Shown here piece after piece: positions 27,301 to 42,300 of a stretch of 64,000 nt of DNA. The translations under genes and the position numbers were made by a program. Location of the stretch: contig CM049307.1 of the NCBI GenBank assembly GCA_026874595.1, positions 6,099,579-6,163,578 on the forward strand. Direction: 5' to 3'. The notes below the pieces were generated by a model that ran no database searches, was not told the DNA's origin, and worked only from the letters and a program-made list of their open reading frames with translations. Numbering within the stretch: position 1 is the stretch's first letter; each line of letters starts with the position of its first letter. This DNA comes from Sipunculus nudus. Taxonomy: Eukaryota; Annelida; Sipuncula; Golfingiida; Sipunculidae.

Positions 27301-30300
27301 GAGATAATGAATGGATTGCTAATGATCTGTTTTATAAATTTATCTGTCATTACTAAAAACCCAGTGGACCATAAATGAACTTATCCCTTTATGTACACTG
27401 ATTTGATATCAACCTGTACAGAGTTCTTGTTGACTGAGTTATTCACAATCATCCAACTTGTGTAAAAAACTTAAAAAGTACATCACTGTGAAATTCATTC
27501 TTTGCAAAGTAACCCTACTAAAGCCAATTATTTTGTGCCTGCTGATTCTCTGAGCTGTTTATCTTCTTCCTGCTCTGTGATAAAAAAATAAAATTTTGAT
27601 TTAAAAATATTCAATATAAAAAATATAACTGACAGTATGTATACCTGACTAAGCAACCTTTTCATAAATAGTATTGTAGGTGATCCTTCAAACAAGCTGA
27701 GGCATGCTACCTGCAGTCACAGGAGCAGCTCTTGTCTCATCACTTCTCAGTGTAGCATAACTAGCAGTTATTTATTTTTGCAAAGTATAGAGATATGTAC
27801 AGCAAAATGTCACATTTTACCAAGTTTGTGCACACCAAAAATTGACAACAAGGCAATTATTTTCAAATGTCTTTATTTAAAATTTCTCTTAACTCCATGA
27901 CTTGGGGAGTTTCTTGAAAAAAAAAACAGATTTCTATAGAACCTAGGCTAGCTGTGTGTATAAGACACATGTACTGTACCTAGAGACATAAAACAAACTT
28001 GATGTATCTTGGTTCATATTTCCTGCCCTGGAGTGTTATGGATGCAAGTCAACCAGATCAGACTGTCCGATCGGTTCTGAGCTACACAAACACATTTGTT
28101 AGGTCGCTGAAGAGCAAGTCCTTTACCAGGCCAATGTCAGGTCCCAGGCACATGATTCTGGCAGAGACATTGTGAGCTAGCGCTCTCCCCTGGTGTTTGA
28201 TGTGTGTTTGCAGCTGAGCTGTTTTCTCACTACTTGTACTTGCACTGCACCCCTGTACTGTAGGGTCCTCAGCATCTCCTGGTATAAGATTGTACAACTA
28301 CTGTGACAAGTCACACCACTCTCTCCAGCAAGACCTGTATTTGATTCATTATCTCTAGCTCAGACTGTATAGATCTACAAGTTTTTGTGTCTGCCTGTTT
28401 ACTAACAGAATTACTCAAAAAGTTGCAAATCTAGCTGTCATAAAACTTGGTAAATGTATTCCAGGAATCAAGAAGTCACAACTGATTACAAACTGAGGCT
28501 AATACTGTCTGCCATGCTGAATCTGGATCTCAACTACTTTAAGGATTCATGGCAGATTTATGTGTGTACATCATGAACAGTCCTGGCTGGAATCCCAACA
28601 GGTGCATCCTACCTGTAATATATATATGTCAAGGTAGAGATTACGATCTGGTAGAATCGGAGTTTCTACTGGGAGAAACTACGATTGGAGTCTCTGCTGG
28701 TAGAAACCATGATCGGAGTCTCTACCAGTAGAAACTCCGATCCCACTGGTGGAGATTCTGATCGTGGTTTCTACCAGTTGAAACTGTGATTGATCATTAC
28801 ACAACTAATTAACACCTTAACTGTGACAGCTTTCACCCCTTGTGAGTTGTTTGGTTACAAGAACATACATTAAAGGTAAAAAGTTAAAGGTAAACATTTC
28901 ACACCTTATCAATACTTGCCTGTTAACTTTCCCACTTAGTGAATTATTTTGTTATAAGAACAAACATCAAGGGTAATAATTTTACAACATAATGGTTCCT
29001 TGCCTGTGACATACTTAAAATAAATAGGGAATAAATTCACAGGTTTTTAAAGGGGAAAAGGCATAAGAAATAAAGTCAAAATTTTTAAAGAAAATTCACA
29101 TATTTCATATTTAAATAAATATATAATATTATTAAACAACCACAGAAACTGATTTTGGGATTTGCATCAACAGAGTTCCTATCTGTAGAACTGAAGTTCC
29201 TACCAGTAGGATCGCATGCAGTTTCTACTGGTTGGCTTATCATTAATTGAAGTTCCTACCAATAAGATCACAGTTTCTACTGGCCTGGTAGGATCGCAGT
29301 TTCTACTGGTTGGCCCATCAGTAGAATTGAAGTTCCTACCAGTAGGACGACAGTTTCTTCAGGTAGGAACTGTGATTAGAGTCTCTACCAGTATAGTATC
29401 AGTAGAATTGAAGTTCCTACCAGTAGGATCAGAGTTCCTACTGGTAGAAACCATGATCGAAATCTCTACCAGTAGGATCGGAGTTTCTACCTGTAGAAAC
29501 TCTGATCGTGGTTTCTACCAGCAGAGACTCCAATCGTAGTTTCTACTGGTAGAAACTCTGATTCTACCAGATCGCAATCTCTACCTTGACATATATATAG
29601 TACAAACTTCTTTCATTTTGTTTCGCATCTACTTATATAATCTACCAATCAACAACCACTGTAATACTGATGTCCGTACCTCCCAATGTTCTATCTACTT
29701 TCTTCCTTTTTTACCAGGTTCATTACCCAACCGCACCAGTTGCCAGAATCATTTAGTCTCATTGTCAACTAACCATGTATTTGCAGTCCAGATGTGTTTT
29801 TTTACCATGATTGTAGGCCATTTGCTGGGCCAATTAAAGACACATGACAATCCATTATAATATAAGCCAAGTTGTACATAAAAATATGCCACAATTACTA
29901 CTGAGTGAACCATTACCAAACTACACTGCCCCCCCCCCCCCCCAAACACACACTTATACACGTTTGTTCAGTCATCATCCTCATGTACAAAAAATAATTC
30001 CTGAAGGCCTGAAACTTTTGAAAGCATAAGATACTAGTAGTAGTGTTTAGGTATTATTTTTTAACTTTCTATTACATGGGCCTGAGTGTTTGTTCTGAGT
30101 GGCAGTAAACACTATCTAGTGTGCCTTAAGTTTTAAATGCTATGTAGTGCTGTGACATAGGGCAAAGAAGTCAATGCACTGTCCACATTCTTGAATTCTT
30201 CAGTTTAAACATTTTAAACTGGTGACAACACTGATGTATTCAGCAGTGACAGTTTGACAGTAACCTTGACACAGTGAGGAGTTGTTGTACTGCGACATGA

Positions 30301-33300
30301 CCTATGATAAATTGACACAATGGTGTGAATCTGATAACTGATGGATTAGTAGTGACTCTGATGACCACTATTCTAACCACCAAAGTACTATAACTACAAA
30401 TCTTTTAAAAGACTAATCTGACAAGTATGAAGTTGGTAACTTTGACACTGAGACAATTTGAATAAAAATAATAAAATTGGGCCTGCTTGACATTCATTTT
30501 TTCTTGCAAGGATTGCTGAAAACCAATTTATATAATTACTGGCTAGTCAAAGTATTTAAATAACTTCATATTAATCATATACTGTTGTAAATTATTTTCT
30601 CATTCATATATATCTCTAACATTACCTTTCCTTTCATCAATAAAAGCAACGCAAAGACATTAGGTCAGATAGGGAAATGAGGAAATGTACACAACTACAT
30701 TGTGTCCAACTTGCCCTTTTCTCTATACAAGGCCTACAGGCCTAATGCGAACCTGTGCATTGGGAAATACACCAGGTATAATGCTTCAATGCTGGACCAT
30801 TACTTTTCATGTATATAAAATGCAAGTACTAAACATTTTGAATAAGAAACAATTACACAAACATCACTGATGAAATTCTGGCATGGGTGCACACAACACA
30901 AAAACGTTTGTAGCTGGCACCACCGGTCTTGTATACAACAAAGCTATCAGAGATATACACGTATGCCAATTTTCAGACTGATATATAAAACCCCTCCTGA
31001 GAAATAAGCAGGGACACACATTGTGCAAAATTATTGTAGGTGGCACCACCAGTCTTGTAAACAACAATGCTATTTGATATGTATAAATATGCCCAATTTC
31101 ATGCTGATATATCATTTTCCTCTGTAGAAATAAGCAGGCACATACACTATGCAAAAGTCAATGTACGTGGCACCACCTGTCTTGAAAATGAGAAACCCAT
31201 CAAAGACGCATAGACAGGTCAAAATATCATCCAATACATCAAACTTCCCCAGAGTTTGATGCACTTGGCTGACAAGGCTTAGGTGAGTAAGGCAGTTGCC
31301 CCCAAGTGACCTGTGACAAATTGCTGCCTCAAGCTACTGCACTGAGTGAACTCTTTACCTGCACCTGGCTAGACTGGGTGAACTTTTGACCTGTACCTGG
31401 CTGCACTGAGTGAACTCTTGACCTGTTGCATAATCTGACACAGTTGGCAGTCTGCCAAAGCTATAAATAGATTCAGGCTGAATTTTGGTGCCAAATATGA
31501 TGCAGTGAATAGTCTACCAAAGCTATAAATAAAATGCAGCTACTGCACTGAGTGAACTCTTGACCCATACCTGGCTGCACTTCTTCCAATCCTGGCACTG
31601 TGCCAAAACTATTTATAGAGCTGACATCATCTTGGCTAATGGCCAACATCAAGGCACTGGCAATCTGCCAATGGTATACCAAATGCTGCCATCTGAACAC
31701 AAAAGTGGTCCCTACTTGAAATAACTTTGAAATTTATTTTCCCAATACAAAATGCTTTTCAGCTGACTTTATAAAAAAAAAGAAATCAGGAATATATATA
31801 TAAAATTATTATGGATGCATACTGAATGCAAAATTAAAATACAGATATATCTCACTGATGGCAAATTCTTGAATTAAGTTGAGTAGGGATACCAATAATT
31901 TATAATCCACGTACAGTTGTCTTTATATAGCCACAGAGAGCTGAATATCCATGATTGTAACATTGCCTGGTATGATGAATAACTTCAATCATGAATCTAA
32001 ATTTTTTAAAAGCTTTTAAAAAACTTTCTTGTCAATATTAACCAAAGATAACCTGAAATCTAAATGTCTAGTGGCATGATGTAATAGATGCTGATAAACT
32101 GGTGCCAGGCTAGATGTAACAGCATCACACAGCTAACATATATGGTAAAATGACTCAATTCAATCTCTATAATTCAGCCAAAAATCATTCATGTTGAACC
32201 ATTAATGACAATTATTATAAGAATTATTGTAGAAATTATTCTTGTAAAATATTTAACAAACTGGCTTCAGTGGCATCAGTTGAAAAACGTTTAGCAGGTT
32301 TATAACTCATATAGGACTATACAGCAAACTGGCTAAGTTCAGCTTCCCTTAATTCAGCCAAAAAGCACTGAACCAAAACCATTTGAACAAACTTGAATTA
32401 TCAACATCTGAGGATAATTAATGTGTGAGATTTAAGAATTTGGCCCAGTTGTTTTTAGAGAAGAAGATCTTTGTAGCCACTGAGCTAAAATGGGCTGTTA
32501 TAGCATATGACTAAAATTCAGCTTCCCATAACTTAACCAAAAGTCACTGAAAAGAGACCATTTGAACAAACTTCAGAAAGCACTACCCTAGGATCATTTC
32601 TGTGCGATATTAAACATTTTGGCATTTTGGTTTCAGAGAAGAAGTATTTTGTAGCCCTCAGTGTGAAACAGGCACTGATGACCCTGTACAACTAGACGAC
32701 CATAGGTCGAACGCTTGCCGGAAGTTGAAATGACAAACAGACGGACAGACAGAACAAACTGTCGGTTTTCTAACAATTGAGTGACTTTCAGAGTGACTGG
32801 TAAAAAGTTAGGCCTGCTGAACGACATATATCACACAAAAAAAACATGAAAGCAGACATAGCTGACAACAAATGGCAAACAGACAGACATACTGACAAAG
32901 TGACACAAGCTTTAGACCAGATGACTTAACCAGGTTATGGATAAGACTCGGAGGAAGAAAATAAGCTATAGTTTATGTAACTGAGGTTTATAGTTTTGAA
33001 GATATGGCCAAAAATTTAATATTTTGGAAGGTCGTGAGCAGCGCCCCCTAGCGGCAATATCCAGAAAATAAAAAATCTATTACGAGATATTAGTGTAAGA
33101 CATAATATGTACCAGTTTCAAAAGGATTCCTTCAAAACTGTGGCCTGAAGAATGGTATATGTAAGACACAAGAACCAGCAAGCAGGCGGAATTGAGGACA
33201 ACTGACAAAGAGACATACATACTGACAAAGTGACACAAGATTGAGACCAGATCACTTGACCGGCTTATGGAGACGACTCAGGGAAAGAAAATAAGTTATC

Positions 33301-36300
33301 CTTTATGTTACTGAGGTTTATAGTTCTGGAGATATGGGCAAAACATGAAATGTTGGGGAGGTTCAAATGCAGCGCCCCCTAGCGGCCATATCCAGAAAAT
33401 GAAAAATACATTTCGAGATATTATTGCAAGACATAAGATGTACCAGTTTCAAAACGATTCCTGCAAAACCATGGCCTTAAGAATGCTATAAGTAAATACA
33501 AAAACAAGCAAGCAGGTGAATTTGAGGAGAACTGACAAACAGACAGACATACTGACAAAGTGACACAAAGCTGAGACCAGATCACTTACTCAGCTTATGG
33601 AAAAGACCCAGAGGAAGAAAATAAGCTATAGTTTCTGTAATTGAGGTTTATAATTGTGGAGATATGGCCCAAAAATGATATGTTGGGAAAGTTCGAGTGC
33701 AGCGCCCCCTAGCGGCCATATCTGGAAAATGAAAAATCTGTTTCGAGATATTAGTGTAAGAAATAAGATATATTAGTTTCAAAATGATTCCTGCATACTT
33801 GTGAAATCTAGGCTATCACTAAGCGATATCTCGAAATATCTCGTTTGATGAGATATTGTACGAGATATTGTGGGACTTGCAGAATAATCAAACAATACTA
33901 CTTGTATGCTACCTGATGCAAAAAACTAGATCTCTGTAGCTTTAAAACTGACAAAGTTAGAAAAATAAGACCCCTTATTTTCAAATATCATGACTTTTTC
34001 CCAAAAATGCGTAACCATGGTTACCGCAAATTTGAGGCCGCTATACACAAGAAGAAAGGCCTTGGAATGACGATTAAAATGAGCTGCAGTTGAAGTAGAT
34101 ATGACTAATAGTGACAAAGATATGAAGGAAAAACCGTTTTGCAAACTTTTGATGACCTTGACCTTGACCATTGACTGATTATGACAAAATTTAATAGGCT
34201 TCGGGCATTTTTGGTTGTGCATCAACTGTGTAAGTTTGAAAGCGATAGCTGCAAAACTGTGCATTTGCAGGTGGAGACAGACAGACAGACAGTCCAACAA
34301 ACAAACAGACATACGCAACTGACCAACATGCTTGCCGAAATCGAAGATTTCCGGCAAGCAAAAAAGGCCGATGCAGGTGGTGCCACTAAAACCTCAATTT
34401 CAGATATGACCTATGTGACCAATTACAGCATTAAACAGTTCACACCTGATGTGTTTAACTATTGTGCAAAATCCTTCAATCATACAGGAATAAAGTCTAT
34501 TTTAATACTTGACTTGGAACCAAAGAAGATAGTCACCATGTCCTGTGGCCTTGTTTCTAGGATTGTTTATTTAGACAAATTTATATGCATAAATTTAATA
34601 GACGCTAAATATAGGATACTCTGTAATACAGGTGTGACATTACTGGATGAAGAAATGAGGTTTGTATTACCAGCAGTGTGTGTATTGATTTGTCTCACTG
34701 ACACGATCCAGTCACCTCCAGTGCTGAGTGCAATACAGTAGATCAATAAAACACCGCTGACAAAGAAACCCTCTCCCAGTCATAGTGATACAAGTACACC
34801 CACAGACGGCTGTAATGGTTACATCCAACTGCCACATCTTAATGGCACATCACTGCAAGTTGCCCGCAGAGCTTCTAATACAAGCACATAAACAAACATT
34901 ACAAAACGTCCTTAAGAAGAACATCAAAGCCAGTGCAAAAATAACAATATGCACACACTCTCAACTTCAGATCAACAAAATTCATAAAAGGAGATAAAGC
35001 CAGGTACAGACTACACAGAATCCAAACACAGGTCTACAATCCACGAGCACAGGTGAGGAGAGTGGTGTATATCGTCCATGTGAATGAACTCTTTCTCCAT
35101 TAAGTTAATACTTTTGGCATATCTCTTTATCACCTTAAAGCTTTTAAAGCTGGGATTCAAGTCTATTAGAAGGAACAAACTTTTTGTATCAATATATCAA
35201 AAATAAAAATAAGGTTTATGTATGTGTGCAGGGATAAGAAGTACTGGACATATTTGAATACCAGAGAGCATGAGGTATCTTCCTAAATACTCAACATAAT
35301 TTTGGAAAAAACTTGAAAATAGGTGGTCTATAGCTCATCTAAATGAGAAAAACCTTGTTTCAATGAATTTATACAATTACATTAATAATACCATCACTGA
35401 AAATTTAATCTTTCTTTATCAAATATAATTACAAAAGTGCTTTCCACTGCAAATACTGGAACCGCTCAAGTTACATAGTAAAAGTACAATTGTTTCAAGT
35501 ATGCATGGTATTGATTTCCATCTATTCATATTTCCAATTAGTTTTTCATAACTCTCATTGAATTACTGGAAGAAGAATAAAAAGTCACATGAATGACCTG
35601 CACATTCATATATCTGTGCGCACTACATGTGATACCTGGCAACCAGTCATCAGTGACCTTATTACAGGTCTGCTCTATCAGCTGCGGCCTATCCAGTCAC
35701 GCACAGCCAGCCCAGTACTTGTAAAGCATAACTGATATACGCCCCTCTCAAGTCATGTTAATTATTGATAGCTCCTCAGATTGTCACGATCTGCTTCTAC
35801 AGGGAAGACAATGGAGACTGTGTAGCTCAGCCTAAGCGGGAAGCAAATGTCCTCGGAGCACGGCACCAAACAGAGCAGGATTTGTCAATACTCGAGATCA
35901 ATTCACCTGCTTACCAACAGCATAAGAGCCCCTCCCCCAGGTGCTAGTATTATACACACCGTCAGAATCTATATGACGGTAGACTAATGGTCATCACATT
36001 AATACAGGATCAATTCTGAGGGAATGACAAGGTTAATAATATTCTTCTTTTTTGTATGATTAAGAAAATCAATAATAATCAATATAATAAGTGTAATACT
36101 AAGGAACTGAATCTTTCAAATTTTGCTTGATTCTCTTTGATGGCTGTCTTTTCATGCACAATGTGACAATCTGTCACCACTAGACTTTTTATATCTTTGA
36201 ACTAAGCAAAGCAGCCTAGAAATCTATGGATCAGGTATACCTGGGATATACAATGTCTCCATTATGTAAAAAGTAACTCCTAGATTGTAAAGTTTTTGGA

Positions 36301-39300
36301 ATAATTATGAATTGTACAACTGAACTACAGAAATGAATTTCAGTGCCATCAACTGAAGAAATACACAAGACAGTGTCCCCAACAGCACTGTTCCACATTG
36401 GATAACTCTTAACATGTTATCAAATCTCTGCAGCTTGAACACTAAACAAATCTCTAGATATCTGACATAGATCTGATTCCCTGGTAAGGATTATGGTGAC
36501 ATTAAATAGAGCACTTCAGATACAGATTAATCAGGCAAAAATAATAGATGTACAAGTCAACAAGCTGCATAGAGACTGAGGTTTGAAGCAGGCTGGGCAA
36601 AGGTGTGCTAATTGGCACAATTCCCAAGGAATACATATGTAGTCACAACAATAAGAGGTATACTCTTGTTCCTATCAGCTTCTGAATTATACGTTCGTAG
36701 CTTAATATGAGATAAACTTTGCTTTAATATTCCAGAAAAACACTTTGGTTTGATGGTAACACAGGGGAATAATGTAAACACAGGATGAAAAACAGTTAAG
36801 CCAAGGTCAACACAGCAGTATGGTTCAGCTACAGCAGACGATAGCAAAGCCTGAAGTAATATCATCAGTTTGTGGGTACACTAATTTTCCTTGAAGGCGC
36901 TGGTACTGCCTGGAATTGATTGCTAGCAGCCTGTACCAGCTGTTCTCCAGTGCAAAAGACTGTGCAAGTGCTAGATACAGTCTCCAAACAGAGGAGAAAC
37001 AGAATTGTAAGCCTGCTCAATCTACGCTCGCTTTCAGCAAAGTGGGTGTTGCCCACTGTATCGGCTGCGCCAGCACGTGGCTATGCGGGCGTCAAAACAA
37101 ACTCCACGTGGTTGCGAATTCCTGGCGCTTCTACACATTTCTCCATAAAATGTGTATACCTGTGTGTGGTATCCCAAGCTTATTTGATATACTTGTAAAA
37201 ATATATAATTTACTGACGCATCTTACAAAATCAATCATATTCCAAAATTTATCAACTTTATAGTTTTTACTGTGCTAATACACTGAATACAATCTGTTCT
37301 GTTACGATGATTATAAAATTTGAATACTGGACTACTCTGAAAGCTCAGAGAACAATGCTGCCATGCTTTTTATCCTAGAAATTTAGTGCCAATCATAATG
37401 ATATAACCAGGCAATGGTGTGAAGTGTCCTTGACTCTGAGAAAGAGTGAGAAAGTCCTCCAATTGTGAACTGCATAAATTACCCAAACAAAGATGTGTAC
37501 AATATGCTGACATGATCACTCACCTTGCTGTGTAAGTAATATATCCAGCATGAAAAAAATGGTGCATTCAGTGACCCGCTTGGTCTCTTCTGGAAAGCAC
37601 TAGCCCTTGATCCTCTGTCTGCTCTGCATAAAGGCTGAAGGAACCATGATTAATCAGCCGCAATAGCCTAATTATGTGCACCGCTTGGCTCCAGCCTATT
37701 TAACTAGGTTTCCTGGATACATGCAGAGTAGGGAACAGAGGGGCCATATCAAACAGTACCCACGCTGTCAATACAGTGTTTATTATAATCAATGCAAGGC
37801 TTGGGGGAACAGGGTTCCAACATGAACAATGTACATAGGCAAGCAGCTTTCTGAGGCCAGTTCCATTAAGCTGCTGGTCTCCCTACCACAGGTGTGCATA
37901 AATTATGATGATCCCACACAGGCCTGCATGATAATTTCTTCATCCAGTGTTAGCTCACCCGCCATGAGTTGCAGACTCAAACATAATGATGTGGACCTGA
38001 CAAGCAGGGAACGTGCCACATGTCACAACACAACCACATGACAAAGACTGGCCATACCAGACAATGCCCTCCACTCGAAGAGTCCCCTCCTAAAGTGTTC
38101 CTATTGTCCTTGTAGAAAACATTAAGGATAAAAACCTACTATCTGCAGCGTATTTAGACAGTTGAATCATTTTTATTTTTTAATTGTAAGTGAACAACAC
38201 TCTCTAAACAACTATCAATTAGAATTTAGATATTGATCGTTTGTACATAGAATTTTGATCTATAAGCAATTAAGCAATAAGCAAAATCTGTAGGTCAATT
38301 AATATTTCATCACTGTACAAAAGGTGGCAATGCCAGGTTACTTTTAATTGGTCATCTAGCAGACAGGTCATTCTTCCAATTCAAGATTCAAAAAACGTCA
38401 TTTCTTGCCAAACTATCTGGATGTAAGATAGTGTAGCAAGAAACATCATGCCACATTAAATGGTTTAGTGTTGCTGAGTTTTTATTATTGTCATTACATA
38501 TAAGTTGTAATATACATGGTCACCTGCACTTAATTAATTTAGGAAACATTAAATAAATAATATATCATAAAAATTTTAAAATAAAAAAGTTATATCTTGT
38601 TTCATGGATAGAGAGTGAATATTTACACCTAAGAAAAAAGAAAACCAATAATATAAAAAGATTGTGACACAGGGCAGAACACAGCTCACATCAATAAAGC
38701 TATAAGTTGTATGGTCTCATTAATTAAACCTCACAAGCTAGACATGGATTAATAATTCCATAACTAGCCGGTGAGGACTAAATAATAATACGATACCATC
38801 TACAAAATGACACGTGTTTATATCGTTCTCCAAGTATATGTGGAAACCAATTCCGTAATATTCATTATTTTCTGCATCTTAGATAAGTCAGCAGTTGTAC
38901 CGAAACTATCACGCTGTCATATGAGACCCAGGTCCCAGAATTTTCATATAGTACCCAGCTAGGTGCAAACCACTCGCCACTAGCATATCACACCGTAACA
39001 CAACGTGGCTCCCCATTCAGTACTACGCGGATAAAGATGACATGCCAAGCTAACCAATCAGGGTGTTTGTTTTTAGTCAGCCTGTACCTCATTGGCCGTG
39101 GCCCCGCCACACCTCCTGAACGGGATTTGTTTGCATACAGCTCAGTCATGTGACAGACAGCACCAATGGTATTTCTCATGGGTTTTTCCCTTCATCTAAT
39201 TTTGTTTCCGGTATTACAAGACTACTTTAGCACTGACCTAACAGACTGGTGATACAACCAAACCCCTTTCCCATTCTGAACAGAATCACTCAAGAGTGCT

Positions 39301-42300
39301 AAAGGTACAGCGGTCTCATACTGACATTTTAGCGGACATTCTTGTGGTTACACCAGTTTTACATTAGTCGTTCATTCAAGAATGAAACCCAATTTTCTTT
39401 ATAAAAAGTTGACTTAGCAGACACTAATCTAGGATTTTAATGATTTCGGGTAGCACAACCAAACTGACAGCTGTCTGACTGGTCGAAACATTACATCTGC
39501 AGAATAAGCGATTCCTGCTCATTACCATACTGCTTGGTGCATTATTAAATCAAAACATCCCGTTATTACCAGGATTTATTTTAACTGACAGCTGATTAAT
39601 TAGGTGGAGCACTTTCTATTAGCAAAATTCTAAACAATGATTCCCAACCCCTTGACTGGTGTACTTAATCTGTTCACACACTATTTTGGTAATGATTTAC
39701 AATCATAATCGGCCTGTAGTCAACAGTATGTAACAAATGCTGTATAAGGCACCAGAAACTGTATTACAATTGGTCGCTTCTTTCCAGTACTGAATTTAAT
39801 CTAGGCTTTAAAAAATCTAGCACAAGAGAAAGAATTATAAAGCCACTGTGTATGTGTTTAGGTGAAATATAAATTTAGATATGATTCATTTAGTACAAAT
39901 GACTGCACAATTACTTGAAACTTCATGCACAGATTTCACTGGATTTCAAATTACTAATCAGTTGTAAGCAAATCATATACCAGCATTCTAGCATTTGATT
40001 ACCAAAGACAGCAATTGATCACATACTTAACCAGCATTCTAGAATTTGATTACCAAAGACAGCAACTGATCACATACTTAAGGATTTTGTAATGCCATAA
40101 CACTGCTGTGCCTCGATGAAGCTTTTATTTTTTCCCCAGTCTCTTGCACTGTTGTAGAAGGAGGGCCAAAGGACAAGGTTAACAGTTTTAAAAGATGGCA
40201 CAGTCTAGGAGAGACTAACAGACTCACTAACCAGAGAGAATGGATACAGAGCTGTCAATGGAGTGCAGCCAAAAGCACAGACTGGCAAATGAACAAATAT
40301 CTGTTTGAACTGCTTAGTATTTTATCACTGATCACTTTGAACAAACAAAAATATCATCTTGTGACCAGTAAGTGAGAACTTATTCCACAAAGGCCAGAAC
40401 AAGTTATTTAACTGTGACAGATACATGTGTATTTCAGACATATACTGATCATAAGTGTGCTTGAATAAAGACATAATTCCATATGCACGGCATGCAGAAT
40501 GCGGTTTGTGGAATCACAGCTGCTTGAATTGTGTTCAGAGTAGATTTAAGCTAAATTTTACTATGTACTTAATATTTGGGGTAGGCATGTTGTTCAGGGT
40601 TTGAAATCACAGGATTCCCTCTGTATCAGCATTTTGACAGGAAGTTATTTATCTTTCTAGGTCTTTTTCTTTCAAATGACAATGATTCCTAGCACACATA
40701 GCCATAATAATATACCGTCAGCAGGCGCTAAACTTGAGCATGTCTCATTCTGTTACAAAAAGAAGACAAACATGGCATAGCAACTGAGAACACGCTTTCT
40801 GATTGGTTGATATGTTTACTAATGGAGTCTTCAGATGGTGACACTGCTGACGTAACAATAGTTCCACCAATCACGCACATACTTCAAATTTAGCTGGAAA
40901 CCAACGTGACATGGCTGTCAGACTTTCCAACAGGGCATCTTGCCTGCCTATCCCAAATATTAAGTATATAAAGAAGAGATGGACCATATAGTGTGAAGAA
41001 TGCTAGGAAAATGTCAGAAAAGTAATAGATGTAACAAAATGACCCAGAAAAGTAACATATCTAATCAAAATCTACACTAATAGCAATTCAAGCCCCTGTG
41101 GTGGAATGCATGCTAACAATTTTATATATGTAAATGGACCTTCCACTAGTTCCAGTATAGCATCATGCAAGATATTCAAATGCTGCATTTGGTATATGCA
41201 ATTGGGAACTGGCAAAATTCACTACATGTAGCCAAACATGCATTCTGCATGTGCTTATGGAATCTCACCTTTATTATTTTTTCACTTTTTATTTTAATTT
41301 ATCTTCAGTCTGCACAACAGATCAACGTCCCACACATACTGAATCTTAACTTAAACATGCTCCTGGTGGCTCATTCTGACTAAAAGTGACTTTATCAGCC
41401 TCATACTGAATACTGATGAATTTTGAATAATAAATGGCAGAAGATCGTGCCTGTTTAAGAAATTTCCTCATTGTGTTAAAAAGGCCTTCTACCTTTGCAA
41501 TGAGGTATTTAAACAGAGGATATTTTATGCTATTGTTATAAGCCCTACCAACAATTATGAAGAAAAAAAATAAAATTTTGTTTTTCACAATTTTGATGCA
41601 CAACATGAAACAAAAGTCAGCTGAAATAGAGCCACAAAAAATGTTAAAAGGTAGGCTAGGTTAAGTCTTACCAAAATCTGACTGAATGGGTGTATTATGT
41701 TCAGCTGACTAACTGGGGGTTATTACATAAATGTTCTTTCATGTTAAAAAATCTGCATTTCTCTGAATGTTTACAGACACTTACTGAAACAGTCTTGATT
41801 GACAAACATTGTGTACATTCATGAAAGCTTGATCTTAAACTAAATTATAACATCTAAAAACACTGAGAGATATGATGACGTAGGATATGGCTGCCCTCAA
41901 GTTAAACAAGTGATTTCTCTCAGTGCTGTGAATGATACACTGCGTACTCTAAATACAAAATGTGAAACTGTGCATACAAATTGCAAATAAAAAGTCAATT
42001 ACAGTGACCCCTGTGCAACAATGATTGTTATCTGATCATATTCTAACCAAGTTAACAGCTGGGTATTTCATTTGGATAAATGTTAATCATTAAAATGTAT
42101 CAAGTTCTCAAATGGCAAGTTGCAATTTCTGAGTGGGAACTCCTTTAGCCTTCCGGTGCAGTTGGTACTTTTTAAAGATCTTAAAATCTTCTATATAATT
42201 ACCCTCAGAGATGTAAGAGACGGAAAAACTTAACTTGTCACCAACCGCAAACTTTGCACTGAAGCAGAAAATGACCCTCAGCTATTTACAAACTTAACAA

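Noticed and set aside
29216-29539. 107-codon plus-strand frame with periodic peptide (FLLVG, LKFLPVG)
   Set aside because: The periodicity comes from the GTAGAAAC modules of the foldback element.
34181-34741. 186-codon plus-strand frame
   Set aside because: It runs through GACA-rich repeats and a GGTGGTGCCACT repeat module. I see no domain and no splice context that would support a gene.
36865-37263. Overlapping 63-115 codon frames on both strands around 37 kb
   Set aside because: Length is explained by local GC/CpG enrichment. No domain, and the strands contradict one another.
38988-39179. 63-codon minus-strand frame in the CCAAT-rich cluster
   Set aside because: Short, unrecognisable, and better explained by locally raised GC in a regulatory-like segment.
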